A stretch of DNA of 64,000 nucleotides from positions 1-64,000 of the forward strand of contig BCIX01000003.1 of NCBI GenBank assembly GCA_001600095.1. Reading direction: 5' to 3'. The DNA comes from Bullera alba (Eukaryota > Basidiomycota > Tremellomycetes > Tremellales > Bulleraceae). Positions 10,969-22,931 of the stretch are shown here, one piece after another. The translations under genes and the position numbers were made by a program. The notes under the pieces were generated by a model. It ran no database searches, was not told where the DNA came from, and was given only the letters and a program-made list of their open reading frames with translations. How positions within the stretch are numbered: the first letter of the stretch is position 1; the number at the start of each line of letters is the position of its first letter.

Positions 10969-13900
10969 TTACAAGCCGGTGTCCCGTAACCAAGCGTACG
11001 TGTCCGTATCGTTGGGCAACTACACCGATGTAAGTCAGCGATGATCGGCTCTCGGCGACGTGTCATTACCGCGGCTACGCACCTGGAACCAATCCGCATA
11101 TTGCTCGATCCCGGGAATTGCAAGTGACAGCGCATCATTGGCATTCTGGTCAAAGCTGAAGAACATGTCGGAGAGATCATTTGGTATCGCGTCGAGCATA
11201 GTCGTAGCATGTGGAGACGACTGTCGCGTTTCGGGAGGGAGGAATCTCCGCTGGCGCGCTTTCTGAACGATCTGGAGCAGTTGATTGGCATGTTGATATC
11301 CGGGATCTGGGGGATTCAGCACGATGCCGATGTATCGGTGAATAGGTCGTCACTCACACCGATGCAGCATTTGGGCCAATGCCTCGACGTCTTTGGCGAT
11401 CTGGCGTAGATCGACTTCTGCGGGTGTAAGACTGACCAGTCGGATGAGACACCGAGCCGCAAATGCCACCGCAACACCTGAGGTCGGTCAGTTTTGTCCT
11501 CTCAAACAGCCTGGAAGCGGAGCTAAGTCCAGTCTACTCACGAGCATAGTTGTTGGCTAGAGTGGTGTTAGCATTGTTCAACCCAAGCTGCTCAAGACGT
11601 ACCTGCCGCTAGATCGTCCTTCGGTGCATCGTCAGCGTGATGAGGTCTCAACAAATGAACAGGCCTACAGCAGTACTTCTCGTGGCATCATGCACCAGTC
11701 GATGAGCAGCCTGAAGCGCGTTATGGAGGCAATGCTTCTGTCCGACCGATAGGCGTTCGACGTCTTTGCACTGTCGAACACCGTACAAAGATCGAGTGTT
11801 GATGTGCAAGCTAGAAAGTCAGCTCGAATCGAGCTAGAGTCTTCGCATCACCAGTGCTCACATTCCATAGTCACGAGACATCTCGACTGAGGGATTAGCC
11901 ACGTGAACGAGTGATACACCTACCAAACACTTGGAGATGCTGTGAAACGACCCCTCCTTGTCGAGCTATAGGATTCGAGGATTAGCATAGTTGGCTGTAA
12001 TGATGGAGACGTACCATAGTAGTCGAACCAGTACAATTCCCAGATCCGCATTTCTTCATTCAGCTGAGCGATCTTCTCGACGAGCGTTGATCCATCCGGC
12101 GGTGCTCGCTCGAAAGGAGCGTGTAGGACGACTGAGATGGTCAGTGGGGCTCAGTTATATACACTGTACTCACCTCGAATGGCTAGACATTCTACTGCGG
12201 CTACCAATCGGCTGTCGAGGATGGTGGACAGAGGATGGTCCAAGAGGACCCTTGCATGTTGCAACGTTTCTCTTTCGTCGAACATGATGAGACTTCCCCG
12301 GTTGAATGCCATTTCCAAACGCATCTTAGTGAGCTGCAGTCATGATCAGCAGATTTCTCCCAAGTGAGACTCACGGCAAGCCACACTCGAGCCCCCTGTA
12401 CAATCGGACGCTGCTCTTCCGCATTCCCAGATTTGGGCCATGTCGGCTTAAGTAGCAACCAGGATCGATGAAGTCCCATGTCGGCTCTAACGATCAGCAT
12501 TGAGGAGGAGTTGGACTGACTTACCCCATTGCGAGAGCCATCGCTACGAGATAGTTAGTGGAAACTGGGAAAGAGCAGCTTACTAGAAGGCAGCAAGTCG
12601 GATTCTCCCCATGACGCCAGGATGACTGAGCTTTCAGCACGGTAAACATAGACAGGGACGTACTCATCGCTTGTACATTCTCAAGACGATTGGCAGGACG
12701 AAATAGAAGTGCCTGAGCTTCAAGCTTTAGCCAGAGGCTTCGACCTCACTAACGTACCCTGACGCTGTGCTAGGTCCTCGAACTGGCTTTGTAGAGAGCT
12801 CGTCGTCCCTGGATAGTCAGTTCGAGCACTTCGGAAGCTCAAGTGATTCTCACCAGTGGCATCTCGCATCTTGACAGCTACTAGCAGAATGACTGTTATT
12901 GCAAAGGCAGACCGTCGTCGGAGGCTATGCAGATCAGCATTCCACTTCCAGTTAGGTCATACCTTTCCCATGTATCCGTCTCTGAATCGAAGACAGGCAT
13001 ATGAAGATGTGGAGAGTCCATAAAGCTGGCCAAGTTTCTGATCAGCTCGGAATAGACATCTTCTCCGGGCATTCTGTGCTTACATGTGAAAGAGGCCTTT
13101 CCCTGTATCCGAATCGCACCATCCTTGATCGACTGGATCCCGCAGGTCCAAGGGCTCCGTCGGCCTGTCTTGAATACCCTCCAATCCTAAGTGATCCGAG
13201 TTGCTGTCCGCGAGTTTCCGTTTTGAAGTCTTATTGTCCATCCGGGGAGAGTATGGTCGTTTGAGGCGTGGAAAAGCCGCTGAGCCGAGATCCTCTTGAG
13301 TTCCAGAACCGGTGACGGGAGTATCGACATCTACAGCGTCTGCCTCCGTTAACATGCCTCTCAGAGGAGCCATGATAGCGGCTGCGTCGATAGGGTCCTC
13401 TTCGGATGTTGAATCTTCGTCCGATACATCTTGACTTCCAGAAGCCGTGAAGACGCCCGGATCGGCTTGCGAGAGGCGGTCATGTTGGTGTGACTGAGTG
13501 ATGACAGGGTTGATGGGCGATCTCGGTTCAAGAATGGGCTTTGGGCGAGCCAGGTGAGCTGTGAAGGCCATCGTCAATAATGGCAAGGTAATCAAATGGG
13601 ATTTTGGACTCTGAGCGACAGGACTTACCGGTACCCGGAGCTATTTGATCCACTCTTGCCTGCAACTGCCTTAACTGACTAGATACAAGTCGTAACTCTT
13701 CCTCTACCCGCTGGATTCGGTTTCCACTGCGATTTGTAACTTTGCTTAGCTGTATGACTATCGCCCAGGATGGGACTCACCCCGGAGACGTCGGCGCGAA
13801 GGGCTCTTGTTTGCTGCGTCTAGGTCGATCAAACTTGCACGACATGCTCAGCGCTTTACAACGCTGACATGGCGGATTCTCCTTGTCGATACACCTGACT

Positions 13901-14080
13901 TTCATTCGACGGCATTCGTCCTATAAGATGATCAGCAGAAGGAAGCGAGGTCCTCGGCAGGCACTTATAACGCACGCATGCTCCCGAAGCTAGAACTATT
14001 TCAGCTCCTGCTTCACCTGATTACCTGTCCGACTCACGTGGCTTCGAGTCCGATGCGGTGTTGGCTTGTACCATTGACAT
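10969..14080 (-). CDS. Zn2Cys6 transcription factor
   Basis: This is a fungal binuclear zinc-cluster regulator. The ATG at 14080 gives MSMVQANTAS. Two short introns interrupt the DNA-binding domain, which when spliced reads GACDECRRMKVRC followed by PPCQRCKALSMSC: Cys spacing 2-6-6-2-6, a complete cluster. A coiled coil (NRIQRVEEELRL onward) follows for dimerisation. The middle-homology region comes next, with RSAFAITVILLVAVKMRD and many small exons. A final GTGCGT-TAG intron joins ADWFQ to a short last exon ending with TAA at 10969. The product is roughly 700 residues. It lies between the alpha-glucoside symporter and the peroxidase/GH31 pair, and its promoter shares an element with symporter and GH31, so it may be their activator (inference). 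Confidence 0.85.
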
Positions 14081-14272
14081 GATGCTATGAGAAACGACCG
14101 GTGTCCAGCCTTAGCTTTGTATCGACGAGCCGTGGGAGGATACTGACAAGAGCCGAAGCAAGCTAGCACATGTAATGACCTGTAATGGCCGACAGTGGAT
14201 CAGACAACAACATCGGCCAGCAGTTAGCAGAGATCTCAGATCGGTTGCAGCCTGGCGCAATCTCGGGAATCT

Positions 14273-14284
14273 CGGCGCCGCGGT
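14273..14284. promoter_or_regulatory. Shared CGGCGCCGCGGT element (Zn2Cys6 promoter)
   Basis: This exact 12-mer lies about 195 bp upstream of the regulator's ATG and recurs at 20415-20426 in the GH31 promoter. Its 3' nine bases are also in the symporter promoter. If the regulator binds it, the site here would mean autoregulation. Confidence 0.45.
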
Positions 14285-15464
14285 GGTACCGGACGCCTAT
14301 TATGGGACTCGATGACTAGCCCTGCGTGCCTATCAGCCCATAGGCCGTTGGGCAGATGAACGAAGTCAACTTGAAAATTGAAATCGATGCAAGCATGCGA
14401 TTGGTATGCGAGCTTCTCGAACTCAAGCTATTGTCGATATGTGGGTCATGTAACGTTCGTACACGTCACCAAATCGATCACAGGACCCGTCACCGGGATT
14501 CAGAGTCGACACGATGCAGCATTGCAGCCTTTTCGGACCAAGTCTTGCCCGATTCAGGCTTTCAGCGTTTTGACTGCCTAAAATCGTCGTCGCTGAGTCA
14601 TCCCAGCAGATCTCAACAACCATACCTTCTCGCTCTTCGATGTTGTGAGTACACAAGTTGTGAGTGAGATACCTCCGCAATACAGCCTCGACGGCGTCAT
14701 CTGTGTCTCGACGGGTTGCTACAAGGTGAGATCTCTCTTGTCGAGTGCAGCGGCTTTGTTGACACGAACTCCTTAGTATCCTCAGCCACAATGCCAGACT
14801 GTCTTCCGAATCTCTCATCAATGGCACAGTAATTTGCCACATGGAGACCAATACCTTCCGCGGCGCGAATGGACCACGTAAGATGTGGCATGAGGAATCG
14901 CAAGTGAGATCCAAATCCATGGTCGGAGGCATAAACCCGTGCAGGTAATTAACTGCATTTGCGCCCGACTTCCCTCGCTCACTTCCACAAAGTCCAGACG
15001 ACTTCGGTAGCGGTTTCTCCGGCACTGCTCGAGACACGACCTCTCCTCTTGCCCCACAGATCGGCGTGGCGTTGTGCGACCTCAAACTGGGCGCAGCTGG
15101 ACCATCCCGTTGCTCGGATATCCTTTCGGCCGAAGAGGGTGGATGCTTGGCAAGGCTATTCCTGCACCTCAGCAACACTCAGTACTCGTTTCGCCGTATC
15201 TGATAAAGAGGTACCCAGGCACAGGGTCCATCTCTTCCCGCCTGGCGGTAGCATAGAGCAGCATAAGCCTGCATAAGCATACGATTGCAAACGAACCGCC
15301 CTGCTGCCACCCACCCGCTGTCTCCCACTGTGTAATTCAGCCCGCTTCCGCTATCCACATGCTCCGGTCAATCAGGAACCAGTCTCAGATCTCATTATTA
15401 AACGATGCGGAGAAACTTCTGACCGCCGAACTCGATGTCAGGATGTTTATCGAGTAAATCGTCT

Positions 15465-15472
15465 TATATAGA
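15465..15472 (+). promoter_or_regulatory. TATA box of the peroxidase gene
   Basis: TATATAGA lies 55-62 bp before the ATG at 15527. Confidence 0.5.
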
Positions 15473-15526
15473 AAGAGGTGAGTCAAGGAAACAGATGTAC
15501 CCCTATCGAGTCGACTACCTCCTGCT

Positions 15527-17521
15527 ATGTTGTTTCTAGCGCTCATTTTCCTGCTCCTAGGTCTATACAGTCATGCTGCAGAGATAGCAAAGCTCCGTCG
15601 GCTCATGGTAGACAGTCGTTTCGTTGGTCTCGTCTCGTGAGTTCCTCCCTGCGTCTCTCGCTGACAACAGACCATGCAATACTGGTGGATCAAGTAGGAA
15701 CACTGCCGCGGAGTGGTTGAGAACGGCGTTCCACGATGCAGCATCGCACAACCATGCTATGGGTACTGGAGGAATCGATGCGTCAATCGTCTATGAGACC
15801 GGTTACGCAGAGAATGGCGGAGCAGCCTTTACGACAACTATCAACCAGTTTCGAACTCTGGCTCCTGAGGGCGTGACTATGGCAGATATGATAGTAGGTT
15901 CTCTCCCGGACAATCAGCGCTAATGGGAAGGTTCTAGGTGCTATCACGGCTGTTGGATCATGCGGCGGTCCCATTATCCCTTTCCACCCAGGCAGAGCCG
16001 ACGCTACAGGGCCAGTTGCACCAGGTTTTGTTCCTCTGCCCGAGCAGAGCACCGAATCGCATCTTCAAGCATTCGCCAGAATGGGCTTCTCGCAAACCGA
16101 GATGATTCAGTTGATCGCAGCAGGTCATACCATCGGTCAGGTCCACGCCAATGTCAACCCGAGGATCGTCGCTACTGGTATTCAAGCATTCGATGATACC
16201 CGAACCACGTACGACAATCACGTCGCTCTCGACTACGTCCGAGATATCAGGACGAATCCCCTCGGTCAGGTGTACGACCCTGCGTTTCCAGAGCGAAGCA
16301 GCGACACCAGAGCTTTCGGATCGGATGGTAACGCTACCATTGGCCAACTCGCTGCTAGCAGTGAGAACTTTATGTCTGCAACCGGAGCAGTTCTGTTGAA
16401 GATGTTCAATGAAGGTGAGTGAGTGGCCTGCTCGAATCTGGCTAACCTTGTAGCGATACCAGCTGGAAATACCCTATCTGGCCCTATCGTACCGTTTCCA
16501 GTCTCGCTCACCTTCCGAACCTCGTTGAGAAACGAGATATTCCACCTTCAAATCGGCTCAGCTCGTCTCTACAATATGGCTGGACAGTGGAGTTCGTTCG
16601 AGCTAGGCTACACGAATCGAGACGGCTCCATCGGCACCGATACCAATCTCCTGTTTGTTCGACTTTTGCGTACGCTGTCAAACGGCAACCCTATACAGGT
16701 CCGAGATTTCACCACCCGATCACCCGGCATCCCCGCGGCAACTGGAATGGGTTCAGTCTTTGTCACACTAAAGATGGCAGACGGTTCGGTGTATTCGTCG
16801 GCGGATCGAGAGGAACGAGCAGTCATAGATGACGGAATCCTCATCGTGAGTACCAATCCGAGCTCACAGCTGACCAGCAGGATATTGGCGACGCTTACTC
16901 CTGCCGATACTCTGGAACCGAAAACCAGAACGCATCAGGTCTCAACATCACCGCAGCTGTTCTTGGGCGATACGACTCCAGGGACAAAGTCACTTTGGTA
17001 TATCGAACCGCAGCTGGGAATACGGGCTCCGCTCCTATGGAATATAGACGGAATCGAGACGCTTATTACACTGTAAGTGAATCATTCCACCTCGCGCTGA
17101 TCTTCAGTACTACAGCGTATTTGTACCAAATATCGATCGACTGGGTCTGGCCAGTTTCGGAGCGAAGGTAGTCAAAGCCGATGGATCTGTTCATCAAGAT
17201 GATAGGAACGGTAGGTCTCTCGACTAGCCCGAGCTGACGCTATCAGGAATCTACTATACACCCTCTGTTCTAGACACATGTCTACCTGGTGCTACTATTC
17301 CAGTATCTGGTCCTCAACCTTCAGCATTGGTACAAGCGCCACCAAGACGACGAGCATTCTTCTGTAGTCGCGGTGAAACAAGGTGCGATGGTGCATGTGT
17401 GGACATTATGACGAATTTGGAAAATTGCGGAGGCTGCTCAGGCGAAGGTCTGGGAGAGGACTGCACACTGCTCAGCGATGGAGACGTGAGGTGTGTAAGA
17501 GGCAAGTGCATGGTGGGTTGA
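15527..17521 (+). CDS. Secreted heme peroxidase with a CPL1-like cysteine-rich tail
   Basis: This is a plant/fungal-type heme peroxidase with a signal peptide (MLFLALIFLLLGLYSHAA). A 34-nt intron joins GLVS to PCNTGGSS. The distal heme pocket WLRTAFHDA carries the catalytic Arg and His, and the proximal ligand is in LIAAGHTIG. FHPGRADATGP and the TGGIDASI segment match the ascomycete/basidiomycete hybrid (WSC-type) peroxidases. After ~300 residues there is a beta-rich region, then a C-terminal CSRGETRC...CVDIMTNLENCGGC...C...CVRGKC module resembling the CPL1-like domain of Cryptococcus proteins, where other family members carry WSC domains. The enzyme would oxidise phenolics or modify the wall outside the cell. 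The number of introns after 16400 is approximate. Confidence 0.85.
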
Positions 17522-17677
17522 ACTTGCGTGAGAGGATCAGATAGTCGATTTTGGGCGCATTGGAGCATAGATCGCATGACCCTACTTGGCATATACAACT
17601 AGATGCATGTTTGATATATCGATCGCAATGACATCCAGTCTATGTTTTAGCGATGTGATGACCCCGTGATGATGACT

Positions 17678-20320
17678 CTACAACTCGACTACACAACTCG
17701 AGCCTTTTGCAGATGCAAATGGGCAATTAGGATGGTCGAGTCCCTGACCTTCTCCAATGACCACAAGCTCTATTTCACCTGTGGTTCCAACGACGTCTGC
17801 CTTGAATCCGCACAACTTGCTTGCCTCGAATATCGGCTCCACCGTAATTTTGACTGTCGAACCACTTCGTAGAGTGAGTTGTGTGCTGATGGTGGAAGTC
17901 TGAGACCTCGATATCACGACTTTCAGCCCTCTCTGATCGACGTAGTCGGTCACCGAATGCCCGTCCCTCCCTAGCATCAAGATCGTCTCTGGTCGAAGTA
18001 ACAGTGGTAGGGTGAACATGTCGTGATCCTCGACTTCCCATGTCGGTCCAACGCTCGATTTGCCGGTCAACAAGTTGGTCCATGGGCCTTTGGGGACGTA
18101 GTACTGTACTCGACTCTTTCCAAACACCGGAGCGACCAGTAGTGAAGGCCCGAGCATGTACTGCTGATCCAAGTGCCAGGTGTTTGGGTCCTCGGGATAC
18201 TCTAGGAATAGAGGCCGCATGAGAGGATGACCTTGGCCTACGGCGTCGTTGATGCTGATCGTGGTGAGGTAGGGTTCGAGTGTTCCCTTGAGCTTGACGA
18301 ACTTGCTCAATACCGAGACGGCTTCGTCATCGATCAACCATGGAACTCTGTGAGTCCCAGAACCATGGAGTCTAGAGTGCGAGGAAAGGAGACCGAATTG
18401 GCACCACCGTTTGCTAAGACGAGGTATTAGCAATATATCTGGAGGAAGAGTAGCTTTCGGCTCACTAGAGATCTCCCTGAGGCAACGAGTTCGAGTCTCC
18501 GCCGACCTTTCCTTCAGACTTGAATCCGCCGATATCGGAGCTGTGATATCCAAAACCTGATAGACCCAAGGATAGACCTGCTCGAATCGTCTCGGCCAAC
18601 CCGGTGAACTTTGAGTCGACGTCACCTCCCCAGTGAACTGGAAATCGTTGTGTGCCGGTGGTAGCTGAACGAGCGAAAAGACAAGCTTCATCCTTGCCAC
18701 GGTTCTCACACACCACGTCCCATACCGCCTTGTTGTAGAGCAGGGCGCTGATAAAGCAAAAATTAGCATTGCACTTGTGTAATCGTCAACTAGGGTCTAC
18801 TCACTAAGCATTGTGCATGGTTCGAGGGTTGCTGCCATCGTGATAGACGACACCTTCAGTCTGAATCCTCTCTCCAAAGTCCGTCTTGAAGCAGTCGACT
18901 CCGATATCGAGCAGCTCGGCGAGGAAGCTCTGCCACCATTCGGTCGCGGCGGGGTTGGTAAAATCGACAATGGCGAAGCCAGGTTGCCAAGCGTCGGATT
19001 GTAGGGTCCTTCCGTCACTCCTCTTCACGAAATAGCCCTTCTCGTCGCCTTCTGGAAACAGTCTGGAAGCTTGGCCGACCCATGGGTTGATCCACACGCA
19101 GACTTTGATCCCCTTGTCGTGTAATCGGGAGATGAAACCTCTTGGATCGGGGAAGGCGGCGGGGTCGAACTGAAAGTCGCACCAAGTGTGTGGTCGCATC
19201 CAGAATGGGTCGAAATGGAAGACATTGAGGGGTATATCTAGCTTGTGCATCTTGTCGACAGTAGTCATGACTGTGGCTTCGTCATAGCTGGTGAGGAATG
19301 AGGTCGAGAGCCATAGTCCATATGACCATTGAGGCGGTAGTGGAGGTCGACCCGTGAGGGAGGTGTACAGGCTGAGTACCTCTTTCGGGTTGGAGCCGAC
19401 CATGATGTAGGCTCGAATGGTCTCTCCTGGTACTGACATCTGCACCTTGGTCATCCTGTCCGATTGCACTTCATATGACACATGGTCGAAGTGATCGACG
19501 AAGACACCGTAGTTCCGATTGGTCAAGTAGAAGGGGATAGCTTTGTAAGCTGGGTGTATTGTCAGCACAGGTGGACGACATGGCCATAAGCGTACTCACC
19601 AGAGTCGGTTGTGGCTCCTCCATCGTCATTCGAACTCTCGATAGTCTGACCGTTCTTGATGAATGGGCCAAACCGTTCTCCTAGTCCATAGACCTTCTCT
19701 CCAGGCTCGAGCGAGGCCGCAAGGGACATGTACGATTGTCGCCAGGTTGATGGTGCTCGATGGTATGGGTCGTAGATTGTCTGTACAGCATTCTCCTTGC
19801 ATGCAAGTCCTGCCGTAGCAGCGGTGTTGAGGATCCATTGAATCGATTCCTTGCCGAAGTTGGTAACAATCTCCCCATCGGCGTTGGTGATATCGATCCT
19901 AAAGTCGTCCTTCTCCAGATTGAGCACAGCACTTGCGAGCCCGTTTCCTGTTCTCAATGTCGCAGAAGCTCCATCTAGGTGTACAGTGGGAAGCTCGTTG
20001 GATGTTGGCTTGCCGTCGGGGAACAAAGAGGGTCTTGGTTCGTGGAGTGGGGTCCGGCCGTTGAAATGCGAGCTCTCGATACAGATGATGCCTGGTGCAG
20101 GCGAGGTGATGTTGATAGTGATGGTAGGCTTGTTGATCAGATCTCCACGATGCTTGATATGTCGGGACGCACAGATGGCTCTGATGAAGGGCTCACATCC
20201 TGGCGTGTTACGGATGGAGCTGGCCGTGTCGTCATTACTGGACCAAACTTGATCGACCTCCACAGCGTTGGTCACAAAGATGTTCTCCCGAGCTGTCCAA
20301 ACTCCCTCGTTGAACTTCAT
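17678..20320 (-). CDS. GH31 alpha-xylosidase / alpha-glucosidase
   Basis: This is a family 31 retaining alpha-glycosidase of about 820 residues, closest by motif to the YicI-type alpha-xylosidases. The start is MKFNEGVW at 20320. The N-terminal beta-sandwich contains YGLGERFG. The barrel has FHFDPFWM, the catalytic nucleophile Asp in CFKTDFGERI and the acid/base Asp in WGGDVDSKF. GLSGFGYHSSDIGGF and QFGLLSSHSRLHGS follow. A GTGAGC-TAG intron restores the reading DLY-KRW, matching the family. No signal peptide is seen, so the enzyme probably acts on imported oligosaccharides such as xyloglucan-derived isoprimeverose or maltose-like sugars. The nearby symporter and regulator support this. Confidence 0.9.
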
Positions 20321-20365
20321 GGTGTCGGATGTAGGTCTACACTAAGACTGTTGATGGGTAAGCCA

Positions 20366-20371
20366 CTTATA
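20366..20371 (-). promoter_or_regulatory. TATA box of the GH31 gene
   Basis: TATAAG on the minus strand sits 46 bp upstream of the GH31 ATG. Confidence 0.55.
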
Positions 20372-20414
20372 AGGAGGGACATGGACCTCTGAAGTCTGAA
20401 CGGCCCTCGGAGCC

Positions 20415-20426
20415 CGGCGCCGCGGT
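20415..20426. promoter_or_regulatory. Shared CGGCGCCGCGGT element (GH31 promoter)
   Basis: It lies about 95 bp upstream of the GH31 ATG and is identical over 12 bp to the copy upstream of the Zn2Cys6 gene. Confidence 0.5.
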
Positions 20427-20451
20427 CCGATCTCCCTCGTTATCGCTCCGA

Positions 20452-20763
20452 CTAGTCGCCGTGATCTCTTCGCAGCTGCTTAGCTCCCATGCTGCATGAC
20501 TGGCCCACATGCATCCTCAGCCACAGTGGTTTAGACTGACGCATGTTGCTCCAGAACGTATCGTAGATCGATGCTGTATGGCGAGTCAGAATACAGATCT
20601 TGTGCAAAGATGAAAGAAGGTCTTCATGCTCGATCGGCGAGATGACCGGCCAGCGGAGATGTGTCCAAACTCCGGCAATGGATCCTGTGAGCGCTGCCCC
20701 GGTGAAGCTGCTCAGCTGCTGAGCTGACAGATTCTGGTCAGATGGAACACCTGGCATTGACAA
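20452..20763 (-). CDS. Small open frame of unknown nature
   Basis: A 103-codon minus-strand frame lies in the region divergent between GH31 and the next gene. Its composition is protein-like (residues such as FTGAALTGSIAGVWTHLRWP), but it shows no known motif or signal peptide. It may be chance, or an exon of a spliced gene reaching to about 21030. Confidence 0.2.
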   Translation of the reverse strand: MSMPGVPSDQNLSAQQLSSFTGAALTGSIAGVWTHLRWPVISPIEHEDLLSSLHKICILTRHTASIYDTFWSNMRQSKPLWLRMHVGQSCSMGAKQLRRDHGD

Positions 20764-21073
20764 AAACGATTAGCTCTCGATTGCAATCAGCCAGGACGTG
20801 AGACACAGCCACTTGAATACGGGGACCGAGAAGTGCTGACGTCTCTCGCAGGGGAGCCATCCAACGAACTGAAGAGAGCAATCGGAGCCAAGGAAAAAAG
20901 AGGCGCAAGGACGACTGGTCGTTGGTCTCGATCTGGCAAGAGTTAGTGTATAAGTAGATCGCAGAGCTGGCGATGTCTCCCAACTCTTCGTTCACCTCCA
21001 AGTCACCAAATTCCCTCGGCACATCCAACGCATTCGAATATCCCTATACCCATCATCGCCAACTCATCCCTCA

Positions 21074-22931
21074 ATGACACCTCGAAACAAGAGACCCGCT
21101 GCCATTGAGGAGATACCCGAATCCCAAGAGGTCATCGAAGTTAGGAGATACGTTCTTAGGGCCTGCGGATGATGTTAGCTGACCATATAGACTAATAGCC
21201 CTCCTGGAAGTCAGCCCTTTGTGGGCTGGTAGATTCACCGGCGCAGACTGCCGAGAGGAGAGGCCTGGTCAAGGTCAAGGTGGTGAGGGATTCATCCTGC
21301 ACCAAGCCGAGGGTGAGGAGGAGGCAGACCAACTGGTAAGCTTCAATTAAATTTCAATCCAGAGTCATGCTAACAATTCATTCAGCAATTCGCTATCGCC
21401 CTCAAGGTTACGACGGCTCATCCCAACATCAACAAAGGTTCAAGCGTCAAGGCTTGGACCGTCAAGGGATCCCCAATTGGTATCGACTTCATCAACACCA
21501 GAGACGCGATGCACCATCTCGAGTGTACGAACAGAGGCCAGGAAATGCGCCGGCGTCGCCTAAGTGATCGCAGGCAGACATATATCGAGCGAGTCACTCC
21601 CATCAGGATGCATCTTCTTCCCCCCACTCCTGCCAAACATCACAACCCGCATCCCATCGCGTTCTATGAACGACTTCGATACTCCACCACCTCATCATTT
21701 GCACTACTATCTCCCCAACGTCTTCCCCAAGATGGTTCCGACTTATTGCCATATCCAACTGCCCGGTCTGATCGAAGCAGACACTATCCCGAACAACGAT
21801 CGCCCGAGAAGTCACCTTCTCAAGACATCGGTGTCCTACCCAAACGAGGCTATCGTAGGTCCACACCCAGTCCATGTCGCACACTATGATCCCAGCCCGC
21901 CTCGCATTGGTGAGGGGTTATACTTCCACGGAACATGCGCCCACAATGGCGGAAAGACGTCGATTTTGAGCATTTGGACCTCAGCAATCGATAATTTCCC
22001 CTGGGCTGATCCTCAAGGTTGGTTGGCACTGAAGCTGTCGCCAGACGCTAATACTACTCTACATATCCTCATTACGTCTCCATGCTACCCCTTGGAAGGC
22101 TCCCAACGGTTCAGGTGCTCGGTATGGCCGAGAAAGACGAAGAGAAGAACCTGTTTATCATCCGCGGAACAGTGTGGGGCGTGAGTCGTCCCCTGAGGAT
22201 ATCATCAGTTACTGACTATGAATAGGGTGGTGCCCACCAGATCTTCAGATTCCGGGGCTGGATCCCATCCATCGCCAGGTGCGAAATGTCCCAAAGCCCA
22301 AGGGGCGACAGTATGTCATGGTCTGCGGTCAACTCGCGTGACGAGACCCCGATGGCCTATATGTCATTTACCTCCAACACATGACCTTGCCTTGGTGGCA
22401 TCGTTAAGACCAACTCCCCGCCCCTGCAGCCCCGGCAACACCGATGCATATACCTACGGCATCGATTAATACTGTCACTCCGGTTGACAATCCCGAGGAC
22501 CAAGGTCCTGGCTTTGACGAGCGTGATTCGACAGCCGAAAGTTCCGGATCATCGAACAAGCGAAAACGTCCCGACACTCCGGGTAAAAGGGATCGGGGTC
22601 AAGGCAGGGACATCAGACCGTACGTTCATGGTTACATCTGCGAAAAACTGTACTGACTTCTACCTGTACAGTGGAATAGTGTTCCCAGAGATGAACTTCA
22701 CTCAGACCGCCTCCGATCATGACCTCGAAGACCTGCGACGTGGGATACACGGAGACAAACTGTGAGTCGATGACGTGGGCCTATGTTGTGCTTCGCTAAT
22801 GAACTAGCGGTTTCCCGGGCATATACGACGCGCGCGGCGTCGACGACCTCAACGACGGCATGGAGGTCTACGATACGGACACCTTCAAAGGGAACCCGGA
22901 GGTGCCGGTCTTGTTCGCGCCGACGATCTGA
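21074..22931 (+). CDS. Unrecognised multi-exon gene
   Basis: I do not recognise this protein. A spliced gene is supported by canonical introns and by frames that join cleanly at the 3' end: a GTACGT-CAG intron joins DIRP to GIVFPEMNF, and a GTGAGT-TAG intron joins HGDK to LGFPGIYDARGV, ending in FAPTI and TGA at 22929-22931. The start ATG at 21074 gives MTPRNKRPAAIEEIPESQEV. Middle exons include QFAIALKVTTAHPNI, GLYFHGTCAHNGGKTSIL and EKNLFIIRGTVWG. An acidic then basic stretch (NKRKRPD) near the C-terminus could be a nuclear localisation signal. I could not connect all middle exons in one frame, so a broken gene remains possible. Confidence 0.55.

Larger units (their letters stand above)
14081..15526. 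other. Divergent promoter region, no supported gene
   Basis: This stretch separates the Zn2Cys6 gene (minus) from the peroxidase (plus). It contains a 251-codon minus-strand open frame (14423-15178) with no recognisable domain and a composition rich in Arg, Cys and Ser. I take that frame as chance, though a lineage-specific gene is not excluded. Confidence 0.5.

Noticed and set aside
14423..15178. A 251-codon minus-strand gene
   Set aside because: No motif, Arg/Cys/Ser-rich composition, no intron structure like its neighbours, and it lies in a divergent promoter region. Kept only as a note.
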